Source: Thermohalobaculum sp963822985
Lineage (GTDB): Bacteria; Pseudomonadota; Alphaproteobacteria; Rhodobacterales; Rhodobacteraceae
DNA: 64,000 nucleotides
Assembly (NCBI GenBank): GCA_963822985.1
Contig: CAWGJU010000003.1
Coordinates: 496,001-560,000, forward strand
Direction: 5' to 3'
Part shown: positions 38,041 through 46,228 of the stretch, piece by piece
How the letters are laid out: each line of letters starts with the position of its first letter
Numbering within the stretch: position 1 is the stretch's first letter
The notes under the pieces: generated by a model
Databases searched by the model: none
What the model was told of the DNA's origin: nothing
The model's input: only the letters and a program-made list of their open reading frames with translations
Position numbers and translations under genes: made by a program

Positions 38041-38558
38041 GTGTCTTGCCTCTCCCGCAGCCAGCCTTTGCGTGTCCACGTAACGCCGCCGCAAGGGAGC
38101 GGTAGCAGAGCGGGCTGCCGGCGGCATTGCAAAACGCGTTGCTGTGTTGCCTGTGCACAAAACCGCGCTACCGAAATGTTGTGTTGTTGTGTTGTTCTTC
38201 GTTGAGCGTGGCCATCCATCGCGCAACCTCGCCTTGCTGCGGCAACGCGTCTTCCAGCAGCCGAGGCAGCGCATGCGGCATTGTCGAATGCCGCCCCGCC
38301 GAGCGATGTAGGAGGACCCTGATCCGCTCCCACGCGGCGATGAAGTTGAAGTCGGGTCGAGCGGGTTTACCTGCTTTGCCGGCGAGCCTATGCTCGGCCG
38401 TATACGAGGGCGCGGACCATCCGCACGCCGGCGACCGCGGGCTGGTGATGGTGTTCCGCCGCCTCTGAGCTGGCTCCAAGCCAGCCCCGAGCGCCCGCCC
38501 TTGACGCGGGGCCCTGCCGCCGTGCGACAAGGGGCTCCGGTTCGTTCAGGAGTGTCCC
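38041..38558. other. Divergent intergenic region
   Basis: It separates the reductase (minus) from the dehydratase genes (plus) and should hold both promoters. It includes a TTG-rich run (38178-38196). One minus ORF (38168-38530) has no family match or good start. No regulator gene was seen here. Confidence 0.5.
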
Positions 38559-39518
38559 ATGATTTCACATCAGACCATCGAGGACGCGGCCTACGAGATC
38601 ACGACGCGCGCCGCGATCGACATCCCCGGCGACTATCTCTCGGGCATCAAGGGGATGATCGACCTCGAGAAGGGCGATCTCTCGGCCTTCGTGCTCCAGT
38701 CGATGGTCGAGAACTGGGAGGCGGCGACCGAGGACCGCCGGCCGATGTGCGCCGACACCGGCCTGCCCCGGTTTTACGTCAAGGTCGGCGACGAGGCGCC
38801 GCTGCGCGGCTTCACGGGGCTCGAGGCGGCGCTGCGGCGCGCCACGGCGCGGGCGACGCGCGAGGTGCCGCTGCGGCCGAACCGCGTCCACCCGCTGTGG
38901 CGCACCGACCACGACAACAATTGCGGCATCAACGCGCCGGAAGTGGAATGGTCCTTCGAACCCGCGGCCGACTGGATCGACATCACCACGGTGCACAAGG
39001 GCGGGCTGTTCGGCACCGACTACCGGATGCTGTTCCCGGGCGACGGCATCGACGGGATCAAGCGCTTCTTGCTCGACACGCTGATCGCCTTCGGCAAGCG
39101 CGGGCTCGCCTGCCAGCCGGCGATCGTCGGCGTCGGCCTCGGCGGGTCGAAGGACTGGGCGATGGTGCTCGGCAAGCAGGCCGCCTGCCTGCGCACCGTC
39201 GGCGACCGCAACCCGGACCCCAAGATCGCCGCGCTGGAATTGGAGCTGAAGGAGCTCGGCAACTCGATCGGCATGGGCGCGATGGGCTTCGTCGGCTCGT
39301 CCATGTGCGTCGACGTCCACATCGAGGTCGGCTACACGCACACGGGCGGGATGCCGATGTCGGTGCACACCTTCTGCCTGTCGTCGCGCCGCGCCACGGC
39401 GCGCATCCATGCCGACGGCCGGGTCGAGCACCGCACCGATCCGCGCTGGTTCACCCCCTATATGCGCCGGGAGGGCATCGAATGGCCGAGCGACGAGAGC
39501 TCCGCAAGGTCAGCATAG
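38559..39518 (+). CDS. Class I fumarate hydratase / L-tartrate dehydratase, alpha subunit
   Basis: 319 residues. It has the class I Fe-S hydro-lyase pattern: RRPMCADTGLPRFYV (first cluster Cys), a middle Cys in LACQPAIVGVGLGG, and a third in MSVHTFCLSSRRATARI. These are expected to bind a 4Fe-4S cluster at the active site. Two-subunit forms include TtdAB and the split fumarases of thermophiles and archaea. Substrate (fumarate, tartrate or another hydroxy-diacid) cannot be fixed from sequence. It overlaps the beta subunit gene. Confidence 0.88.
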   Translation: MISHQTIEDAAYEITTRAAIDIPGDYLSGIKGMIDLEKGDLSAFVLQSMVENWEAATEDRRPMCADTGLPRFYVKVGDEAPLRGFTGLEAALRRATARATREVPLRPNRVHPLWRTDHDNNCGINAPEVEWSFEPAADWIDITTVHKGGLFGTDYRMLFPGDGIDGIKRFLLDTLIAFGKRGLACQPAIVGVGLGGSKDWAMVLGKQAACLRTVGDRNPDPKIAALELELKELGNSIGMGAMGFVGSSMCVDVHIEVGYTHTGGMPMSVHTFCLSSRRATARIHADGRVEHRTDPRWFTPYMRREGIEWPSDESSARSA

Positions 39519-40156
39519 ACCTGCCGGCAACGCCGGAGGCGATCGCCAGTCTGCAGCTGGGCGACGTCGCGTTCCTGAACGGCGTCGTCTACACGGCGCG
39601 CGAGCGCGTCTATGAGAAGGTATTGTCCGAGGGCGCGGCCCTGCCAGAGGGCATTACCGAGATCTCGAACGTCAACTTCCACTGCTCGCCCGCGGCGGCG
39701 CGCGAGGGCGACGGCTTTCGGATCGGCGGGGTCACGGCGACCGCGTCGTTCCGGTTCTCCAAGTACCTCGGCCGCTGGCTGGACCTGACCGGCACCAAGA
39801 TCGTGATCGGCAAGGGCGGCATGCCGCGCCGCGACTACCTCGAGATCCTGGCGCCCCGCGGCGCGGTCTACCTGACCACTGTCGGCTATGGCACCGGCGC
39901 GCTGCTCGGCCGAGGCGTCGAGCGCGTCCGTGAGGTGCACTGGCTGGACGAACTGGGGCTCGCCCAGGCGCTGTGGCTGTTCCAGGTGCGCAATTTCGGC
40001 CCGTTCATCGTCGACTCGGACCTTCAGGGCAATTCGCTCTTCGCCCAGCAGGGCGACATCGTGAACCAGCGCCTGACCAGCCTCTATGACGGGCTGAAGC
40101 CACCTGCGCTGCACCGGTTCGGCGAGACCGACGACCGCCGCGACGAAGTCATGTAG
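39482..40156 (+). CDS. Class I fumarate hydratase / L-tartrate dehydratase, beta subunit
   Basis: 224 residues, ATG 39482 inside the end of the alpha gene (37-bp overlap). GDVAFLNGVVYTARERVYEK, GTKIVIGKGGM and YLTTVGYGTGALLGRGVERV match the swivelling C-terminal domain of TtdB/FumA. Together the pair would add or remove water from a C4-type dicarboxylate, and it stands divergent from the aminotransferase cluster. Confidence 0.88.
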   Translation: MAERRELRKVSIDLPATPEAIASLQLGDVAFLNGVVYTARERVYEKVLSEGAALPEGITEISNVNFHCSPAAAREGDGFRIGGVTATASFRFSKYLGRWLDLTGTKIVIGKGGMPRRDYLEILAPRGAVYLTTVGYGTGALLGRGVERVREVHWLDELGLAQALWLFQVRNFGPFIVDSDLQGNSLFAQQGDIVNQRLTSLYDGLKPPALHRFGETDDRRDEVM

Positions 40157-40282
40157 TCGAGGGCAAGTCCGAGCGCGTCCAAAGCGCTCTCGCCCATTGA
40201 TTCTCGCTGATCTGGCGGGCCGAACAGGAACCGACTCGGGCTTCCGCGGGTATCTGGCGGAGGTAACCGAGGAGTGTCCGAC

Positions 40283-40903
40283 ATGCATCGGAACGTGACT
40301 GCAATGTACCGTACGCGCGAAGTCGCCGATTTGGTCCGACGCGGCTTGGAAGAGGCGGGCGTGTCCGCAAGCGATATCCACGTCATTCCCGAGCCGACCT
40401 TGGACACGGCCCAGGACCGGGCTGTCGGCACGTCTGGAACCATGGCGGGCATGGGGGCCGGCGCGGCGCCGGCCGGAACGACGACCGCCGGCGCCCGCGC
40501 TGGCGCCATGCCCGGCGACGCCACAGCCGCGGGGCACGAGCACGCGGGATTTTCGGAAGACCCCGCGCATAGCGACCGGCTGCACGCGCTGCACCTGCCG
40601 GAAGAGGATCTGCGCACCTATCAGCACGCGGTGCGCCGCGGCGACTATGTCGTCTCGGTCGAGGCCGAGGACGCGGACATCGAGCGGATCAAGGAGATCA
40701 TGCGCCGCCCCGAGGAGGACAGCTACCGGCTGGAGGAAAGGGACACCGAGTTCAGCGGCGAGACCGTCGTGCCGCACAGCCTCGGCGAGGGCCACATGCT
40801 GAACGACGACATGCGCGCACGGCGGATGACCTCGCATGACGACCCCTTCGCGCGGGTATACGAGCGCGACGCGCCGCTGCGAAACGCGCAGCGGCGGCCC
40901 TGA
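40283..40903 (+). CDS. Stress-type hypothetical protein
   Basis: 206 residues. ATG 40283 fits GAGGAG 9 bases upstream; the GTG at 40274 is too close to it. The N-terminus NVTAMYRTREVADLVRRGLEEAG and the later HAVRRGDYVVSVEAEDADIERIKEI resemble the YflT/GsiB-like heat-induced stress domain split by a Gly/Ala/Thr-rich insert (about residues 50-85). No enzyme motif. It is followed 20 bp later by a small membrane protein gene. Confidence 0.55.
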   Translation: MHRNVTAMYRTREVADLVRRGLEEAGVSASDIHVIPEPTLDTAQDRAVGTSGTMAGMGAGAAPAGTTTAGARAGAMPGDATAAGHEHAGFSEDPAHSDRLHALHLPEEDLRTYQHAVRRGDYVVSVEAEDADIERIKEIMRRPEEDSYRLEERDTEFSGETVVPHSLGEGHMLNDDMRARRMTSHDDPFARVYERDAPLRNAQRRP

Positions 40904-40923
40904 ACCGGAACGGGAGAGAAAGC

Positions 40924-41154
40924 ATGGCAGACTATCGTGATCCCAAGGTCACCACGACCCAGAGCCGCAGTAATCGCGGCATGGGCACCTGGATCGGCAT
41001 CGTCATCGCCGCTCTGATCCTCATCGCGCTGATCTGGTGGTGGTGGGGCGGCAGCTACGACGCGGACGTCGTCGCGCCGACGACCGGCACCGTGACCGAG
41101 CAGCCCGTGACCGAGGAACCGGCGACCGTGCCGGCCCAACCGGCCCAGCAGTAG
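40924..41154 (+). CDS. Small single-pass membrane protein
   Basis: 76 residues, ATG with GGGAGAGAAAGC upstream. A polar N-terminus, one transmembrane helix ending in four Trp (GIVIAALILIALIWWWWGG), and a Thr/Pro/Glu-rich tail. No family recognised. Probably in an operon with the stress protein and closed by the hairpin at 41164. Confidence 0.65.
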   Translation: MADYRDPKVTTTQSRSNRGMGTWIGIVIAALILIALIWWWWGGSYDADVVAPTTGTVTEQPVTEEPATVPAQPAQQ

Positions 41155-41163
41155 GGACAGTTC

Positions 41164-41196
41164 CATCCGGCGGGTGCACTTCGCGCCCGCCGGATG
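41164..41196 (+). terminator. Hairpin after the small membrane protein
   Basis: CATCCGGCGGG and CCCGCCGGATG form a perfect 11-bp stem with an 11-nt loop, 9 bases after the stop codon. It is followed by a weak T/C stretch. Probably an intrinsic-like terminator. Confidence 0.55.
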
Positions 41197-41346
41197 CGCT
41201 TCTCCGACGGCTCGTCGGGCGGTAGTGGTCGAAGGCCGGCCCGGGCCGCGGGCTCGTGGCCGGTCGAACGCGCAGCATCATTTGACGGATCGTCGCCGGC
41301 GCGCGATGAACCTGCACCCCGACCCAGCGCCCCGACGGACCGTCAC

Positions 41347-42099
41347 TTGACCCTCGCCGATCAGCCCGAGTTCCTGGCCCTTACCCTCCTTATCTATTTC
41401 GTCGCCGGATTCGTGAAAGGGGCGATCGGCTTCGGCCTGCCGGTCGTGGCGATCACGCTGCTGCCGTTCTTCGTCCCGGTCGAGACGGCGCTCGCGCTGA
41501 ACGCGCTGGTCATCATGACCACGAACCTGCAGCAGATATTCCAGGCGGGCGGGGCCCGCGAGGGGTTCCGGGCGGCCTGGCCGATGATGCTGGGCATGGC
41601 GCTGATGGTGCCCGTCGGCGCGCTCTTCACCGTCGGGATCTCGACCAGCGCGCTGATGACCATCCTCGGCAGCTTCGTCCTGCTCTTCGTCGTCGCGAGC
41701 TTCGTCAACCCGGCCCTGCGGGTGCCGCGCGGCTGGGAGCGGCGGATCGGCTTCGGCATGGGGCTCGTCTCCGGGTTCGTCGGCGCGCTGACGTCGTCGC
41801 CCGGGCCGATCTTCCTGATGTACATCGTCTCCCTGCACCTCGGCAGGTCCGTCTACATGGCCGCTCTCGGCTTCATCATGTCGCTGTTCGGCTTCGTCGT
41901 GACGGCGTCCTATGTCTGGGTCGGTGTGGTGCGGTGGGAGCACGTGCCGCCCGGCGCGCTTGCGACGGTACCGGCCGTTCTCGGAATGTGGCTTGGCAAT
42001 GCGAGCGGCAAGCGGCTCGGCGTCGCCACGTTCCGCAAGTCGGTGCTGGTCCTGCTGGGCTGCCTGGCCGTGCTGATGATCGAGAGGGCGCTGACATGA
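41347..42099 (+). CDS. TauE/SafE-family sulfite/anion exporter
   Basis: About 250 residues with eight predicted membrane helices: YFVAGFVKGAIGFGLPVVAI opens the first TauE repeat and GLVSGFVGALTSSPGPIFL the second. The TTG at 41347 is my best start; an ATG at 41194 would add a poor, Ser/Arg-rich 51 residues and lies in the hairpin. The family exports sulfite, sulfoacetate or related anions. The stop overlaps the next start (ATGA). Confidence 0.75.
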   Translation: MTLADQPEFLALTLLIYFVAGFVKGAIGFGLPVVAITLLPFFVPVETALALNALVIMTTNLQQIFQAGGAREGFRAAWPMMLGMALMVPVGALFTVGISTSALMTILGSFVLLFVVASFVNPALRVPRGWERRIGFGMGLVSGFVGALTSSPGPIFLMYIVSLHLGRSVYMAALGFIMSLFGFVVTASYVWVGVVRWEHVPPGALATVPAVLGMWLGNASGKRLGVATFRKSVLVLLGCLAVLMIERALT

Positions 42100-42905
42100 C
42101 GGTGAAGGATACTCTGCAGGCGCGCTTTGGCGACGCGCCCGACGTGCCGGCCGAGGCCGAGGGGCTGGCGGACATGGCGGCGCGCGGCGTCTGCCGCCTC
42201 TATCGGCCCGAGCCGGTGGATCCGGCGCTGGTCAGGACCCTCTGCGCCATCGCGCTCTCCAGCCCGACCAAGTCCGACCTGCAGCAGCGCGACATCGTGA
42301 TCGTGACCGACCCCGCCATCAGGGCTCGGCTCGACGCGATCACTGGGTTCGACTGGCAGCCGGCCGCCCCGGTCCTGCTGGTCTTCTGCGCCGACCATGC
42401 GCGCCAGCACCTCTGCCACGAGCTGGCCGGCGTGCCCTTCGCGAACGATCATCTGGATGGCTTCTTCAACGCCGCGGTCGACGCAGGGATCGCGCTCGCC
42501 GCCTTCGTCGCAGCCGCCGAGCGCGTCGGCCTTGGCTGCTGTCCGCTCAGCGTCATCCGCAACCGTGCGGCCGAGGTGTCCGACCTGCTCGGCCTGCCGG
42601 ACAGGGTCCTGCCCGTCGCCGGGCTGACGGTCGGCTGGCCGGCGCGTCCGCCGCGCATCAGCCGGCGCCTGTCATTGGCCGCGACCGTGCACGAGAACCG
42701 CTTCTCTTCCGACATGGCGGCAGGCATCCGCGAATACGACCGCCGCCGGGCGCAGGTGCAGCCTTTCGCGCGCCAGCGCGATACCGAGCGTTGGGGCGAA
42801 CGGTCCGAGTACGGCTGGTCCGACGACAAGGCGCGCCAATATGCCGAGGCGCAGCGCAGCGACTGGGGCACGTTCGTCCGCGCCAAGGGGTTCTCGCTCG
42901 ACTGA
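42096..42905 (+). CDS. Nitroreductase-family oxidoreductase
   Basis: 269 residues, ATG overlapping the exporter stop. The nitroreductase fold shows in LADMAARGVCRLYRPEPVDP, ALSSPTKSDLQQRDIVIV and AAERVGLGCCPLSVIRN, with the C-terminal VAGLTVGWPARPPRISRRLSL. An FMN-dependent NAD(P)H enzyme; substrate unknown. Coupling to the exporter suggests a joint detoxification role, which is inference. Confidence 0.8.
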   Translation: MTVKDTLQARFGDAPDVPAEAEGLADMAARGVCRLYRPEPVDPALVRTLCAIALSSPTKSDLQQRDIVIVTDPAIRARLDAITGFDWQPAAPVLLVFCADHARQHLCHELAGVPFANDHLDGFFNAAVDAGIALAAFVAAAERVGLGCCPLSVIRNRAAEVSDLLGLPDRVLPVAGLTVGWPARPPRISRRLSLAATVHENRFSSDMAAGIREYDRRRAQVQPFARQRDTERWGERSEYGWSDDKARQYAEAQRSDWGTFVRAKGFSLD

Positions 42906-43105
42906 TCCGTCGGCCGATCACGTCGCCGCCATCGACCTCGCGCCGGGGCCGTCAGCGCTGCGGGAAGCGGGCGCGCGGAACCTTCGAACGACGGGCCTCG
43001 TTCCTCTGTAGAAAGGCGTCGACCGGGGAGACGACGCGCTGTGAAAGCCTTGCGCGGAGCTCCCAGCGCCGATGGCCGCTCCGCCAGAGAGGATGGAGAG
43101 CCTCG

Positions 43106-43429
43106 ATGCGGACCGCAAACCTTCTCGCTGCCCTGACGGCCGGTTTCGGCACCCTCGCAAGTTCGGCCGCGACCGCTCAGGCGGTGGGCGCCGTCGCCTG
43201 CGCCGAGCGTGACGCCATCGTTCAGCGCCTCGAGCGCGGCTTCGGCGAGCAGCAGAAGGGCGCGGGCTTGGTAAGCGCCGCGCAGCTGGTCGAGGTCTGG
43301 CGCTCTGACGAGACGGGCACCTGGACGATCCTGATGACCGATGCCGAGGGCATGACCTGCATCGTCGCCGCGGGCGAGGCCTGGCGGGACGTCGATCAGA
43401 GCCATGTCGTCGCGGGCGATCCGACCTGA
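43106..43429 (+). CDS. Small exported hypothetical protein
   Basis: 107 residues with a signal peptide (RTANLLAALTAGFGTLASSAATAQA). The mature part has two Cys (VACAERD and MTCIVAAGE) that could form a disulfide, and WTILMTDAEGMTCIVAAGEAW resembles a small periplasmic domain seen in many alphaproteobacterial proteins. Function unknown. Convergent with glgA. Confidence 0.65.
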   Translation: MRTANLLAALTAGFGTLASSAATAQAVGAVACAERDAIVQRLERGFGEQQKGAGLVSAAQLVEVWRSDETGTWTILMTDAEGMTCIVAAGEAWRDVDQSHVVAGDPT

Positions 43430-43447
43430 GGGCCGATCAGGCGGCAA

Positions 43448-44902
43448 TCAGACGGCGCTCCCCTCGACCAGCAAATCGTAGAGCGCGCGATAGCGCGCGG
43501 CCGAGCTGTCCCAGCCGCTGGAGTGGCGCATGGCGTTGCGCTGCATGCCGCCCCACAGCTGGGGCCGGGCAAAGCAGGCCGTCGTTCGCGAGATCGCATC
43601 GGCCAGCGCGTCGACCGAGCCCGGCGCGAACTGGAAGCCGGTGGCGACGCCCGCTTTCAGCGCCGCCTCGTTGGCATCGATGATCGTGTCGGCGAGCCCG
43701 CCCGTGCGCGCGACGACCGGCAGGGCGCCATAGCGCATGGCATAGAGCTGCGTCAGCCCGCAGGGCTCGAAGCGCGAGGGGACGATGATCGCATCGGCAC
43801 CGGCATAGATGCGGTGCGCCAGCGGCTCGTCATAGCCGGTGCCGACCCCGACGCGGCCGGGGTGGCGGTCGCAGGCGCGCGAGAAGGCTTCTTCCAACGA
43901 CCGCTCGCCACTGCCGAGCAGGACGAGGCTGCCGCCGACCCCCAGCAGCTGCGGCAGCGCGGCGAGCAGGAGGTCGAGCCCCTTTTGCCAGGCCAGGCGG
44001 CTGACGACGCCGAAGATGGGCCCCGGGCCGGGCTCGAGCCCGAAGGCGTCGATCAGCGCGCGCCGGTTCGCCCGGCGGGCCGCCAAGCGCCGTAGGCCGA
44101 ACGGCGCGATTGCGGCGTCGTGCTCCGGATCCCAGGCGTCGAGGTCGATGCCGTTCAGAATGCCGTGCAGATCCGCCGCCCGCGCGGCGATCACGCCGTC
44201 CAGCCCCATGCCGTACTCGGGCGTCATCAGCTCCTTGGCGTAGGTCGGGCTGACGGTCGTGATCGCATCGGCATGGACCAGTCCGGCCTTCAGAAAGCCG
44301 ATCCGGCCATGGAACTCATAGCCGGCAGGGGTGAAGCCATCTTCCGGCAACCCCAGCTCGCGCCGGAGGGAGGCGTCGAACTCCCCCTGGAAGGCGATGT
44401 TGTGAACCGTCAGGACCGTCGCGGGCCGATCCGCCTCCCCACGCAGGTAGAGCGGCGCGAGGGCCGCCTGCCAGTCATGCGCGTGCACCACCTCCGGCCG
44501 CCAGCCGGCAAGGGCGCCGCCGCCGATCGCGGCACCGGCGCGGGCGAGCGCGGCAAAGCGCCGGTGATTGTCGGGCCAGTCGCGGCCCGAGGCGTCGCCG
44601 TACGGCGACCCCTCGCGGCGGAAGAGGTGGGGCGCTTCGAGGAGCAGCAGATCGAGTCCGTCCACGCGCGCGGCCAGCAGACGCGCCGGGCCGCCGAACA
44701 GATCGCCCGTCTCCAGCACCGTCTCGACCGTCCCCGCCCGCTCGGCGACGCCCGCATAGGCCGGCAGCAGGACGCGCACCTCGACGCCGAGTGGCGCGAG
44801 GGCGCGCGGCAGCGCGCCCACGACATCGGCGAGGCCCCCGGTCTTGACCAGGGGCACGCATTCGGAGGCGACGAAGAGGACGGCTAACTTGCGGCCAGCC
44901 AC
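43448..44902 (-). CDS. glgA: Glycogen synthase
   Basis: About 484 residues from GTG 44902 (AGRKLAVLFVASECVPLVKTGGLADVVG). KTGGLADV is the ADP-glucose binding motif at the N-terminus of GT5. Later motifs are TVHNIAFQG, GVVSRLAWQKGLDLLL and PSRFEPCGLTQLYAMRYGA (catalytic Glu). It adds glucose from ADP-glucose to glycogen. It overlaps the end of glgC by 19 bases. The extended ORF upstream of this start is not protein-like. Intact. Confidence 0.95.
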   Translation of the reverse strand: MAGRKLAVLFVASECVPLVKTGGLADVVGALPRALAPLGVEVRVLLPAYAGVAERAGTVETVLETGDLFGGPARLLAARVDGLDLLLLEAPHLFRREGSPYGDASGRDWPDNHRRFAALARAGAAIGGGALAGWRPEVVHAHDWQAALAPLYLRGEADRPATVLTVHNIAFQGEFDASLRRELGLPEDGFTPAGYEFHGRIGFLKAGLVHADAITTVSPTYAKELMTPEYGMGLDGVIAARAADLHGILNGIDLDAWDPEHDAAIAPFGLRRLAARRANRRALIDAFGLEPGPGPIFGVVSRLAWQKGLDLLLAALPQLLGVGGSLVLLGSGERSLEEAFSRACDRHPGRVGVGTGYDEPLAHRIYAGADAIIVPSRFEPCGLTQLYAMRYGALPVVARTGGLADTIIDANEAALKAGVATGFQFAPGSVDALADAISRTTACFARPQLWGGMQRNAMRHSSGWDSSAARYRALYDLLVEGSAV

Positions 44903-46155
44903 CGCTCCACCATCGGCCGCGTGATCAGGCAGATGCCGCTTTCGGTACGCCGGAACCATGTCGCGTCCTCTTGCGGGTTCTCGCCCACCACGAGTCCCTC
45001 CGGGATCGCCACGCCGCGGTCGACGACGACGTTCGTCAGCCGTGCGTGCCGGTTCACCACGGCCCATGGCAGTGCGACCACGCCGCGCAGCACCGAGTAG
45101 GAGTGCGTGTGCACGCCGGTGAACAGCAGCGACTGGTTGATGTGCGAGCCCGAGACGATGCAGCCGCCGGAGACCATCGAGCTGACCGCCGAGCCACGCC
45201 GGTCCGGCTGGTCGTGGATGAACTTGGCCGGCGGGGTGACCTCGCTATAGGTCCAGATCGGCCATTCCTGGTGGTAGATGTCGAGTTGTGGCAGGAAATC
45301 GGTCAGGTCGATGTTGGCGCGCCAGAAGGCGTCGATGGTCCCGACGTCGCGCCAATAAGGCGCCGGTTCATCACCGCTCATGACGCAGGAATCCGAGAAC
45401 CGGTGCGCGACGGCGTTCCCCCCGGCGACGAGGCGCGGGATGACGTCCTTGCCGAAATCATGGCTGGAGTTCGGATCCTGCGCGTCCTCGATCAGCCGCT
45501 CGCGCAGGAAAGGCCAGTGAAAGACATAGATCCCCATGCTGGCCAGCGTGTGCTGCGGGTCGCCCGGCATGCCCGGCGGATCGGCCGGCTTTTCCAGGAA
45601 GGCGGTGATCCGCTGCCGCTCGTCGACGGCCATCACGCCGAAGGCCTGTGCCTCGGCGCGCGGCACGGTCAGGCAGCCGACGGTGACGTCCGCGCCCGAA
45701 TGGACGTGCTGGGCCAGCATCTTCTCGTAGTCCATCTTGTAGATGTGGTCGCCGGCCAGCACGAGGAGGAAGTCGGGATCATAGCCGTCGATGATGTCGA
45801 TGTTCTGCGTCACGGCATCGGCGGTGCCGCGATACCAGCTCTCGCCATCGAGGCGCTGCGAGGCGGGCAGTATGTCGAGGAACTCGTTGCGTTCGGCGCG
45901 AAGAAAGCTCCAGCCGCGCTGCAGGTGCCGGATCAGGCTGTGCGCATTGTACTGGGTGGCGACCATGATGCGCCGGATGCCCGAGTTCACGGCGTTCGAC
46001 AGCGCGAAGTCGATGATCCGCGACTTGCCGCCGAAAAATACGGCGGGCTTGGCGCGCTTGTCCGTTAGTTCCTTGAGACGGCTGCCGCGGCCGCCGGCGA
46101 GCACGAAGGCCATCGCCTGCCGCGAGAGACGTGCGCCCGGCGGCGCTTCCGCCAT
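44884..46155 (-). CDS. glgC: Glucose-1-phosphate adenylyltransferase
   Basis: 423 residues from ATG 46155, with GGGGAGGATG just upstream. MAFVLAGGRGSRLKELTDKR is the nucleotide-binding start, KPAVFFGGKSRIIDFALSN the regulatory-site region, and WYRGTADAV the catalytic loop. It makes ADP-glucose and sets the rate of glycogen synthesis, usually under allosteric control. The operon order on this strand is glgP-glgC-glgA. Intact. Confidence 0.96.
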   Translation of the reverse strand: MAEAPPGARLSRQAMAFVLAGGRGSRLKELTDKRAKPAVFFGGKSRIIDFALSNAVNSGIRRIMVATQYNAHSLIRHLQRGWSFLRAERNEFLDILPASQRLDGESWYRGTADAVTQNIDIIDGYDPDFLLVLAGDHIYKMDYEKMLAQHVHSGADVTVGCLTVPRAEAQAFGVMAVDERQRITAFLEKPADPPGMPGDPQHTLASMGIYVFHWPFLRERLIEDAQDPNSSHDFGKDVIPRLVAGGNAVAHRFSDSCVMSGDEPAPYWRDVGTIDAFWRANIDLTDFLPQLDIYHQEWPIWTYSEVTPPAKFIHDQPDRRGSAVSSMVSGGCIVSGSHINQSLLFTGVHTHSYSVLRGVVALPWAVVNRHARLTNVVVDRGVAIPEGLVVGENPQEDATWFRRTESGICLITRPMVERWLAAS

Positions 46156-46228
46156 CCCATCCTCCCCGTCGCCGGCCGTCTTCAGCGGCCGGTCCTTTGT
46201 CGCGCAAACGGGGCCCCGCGGTCCAGCG

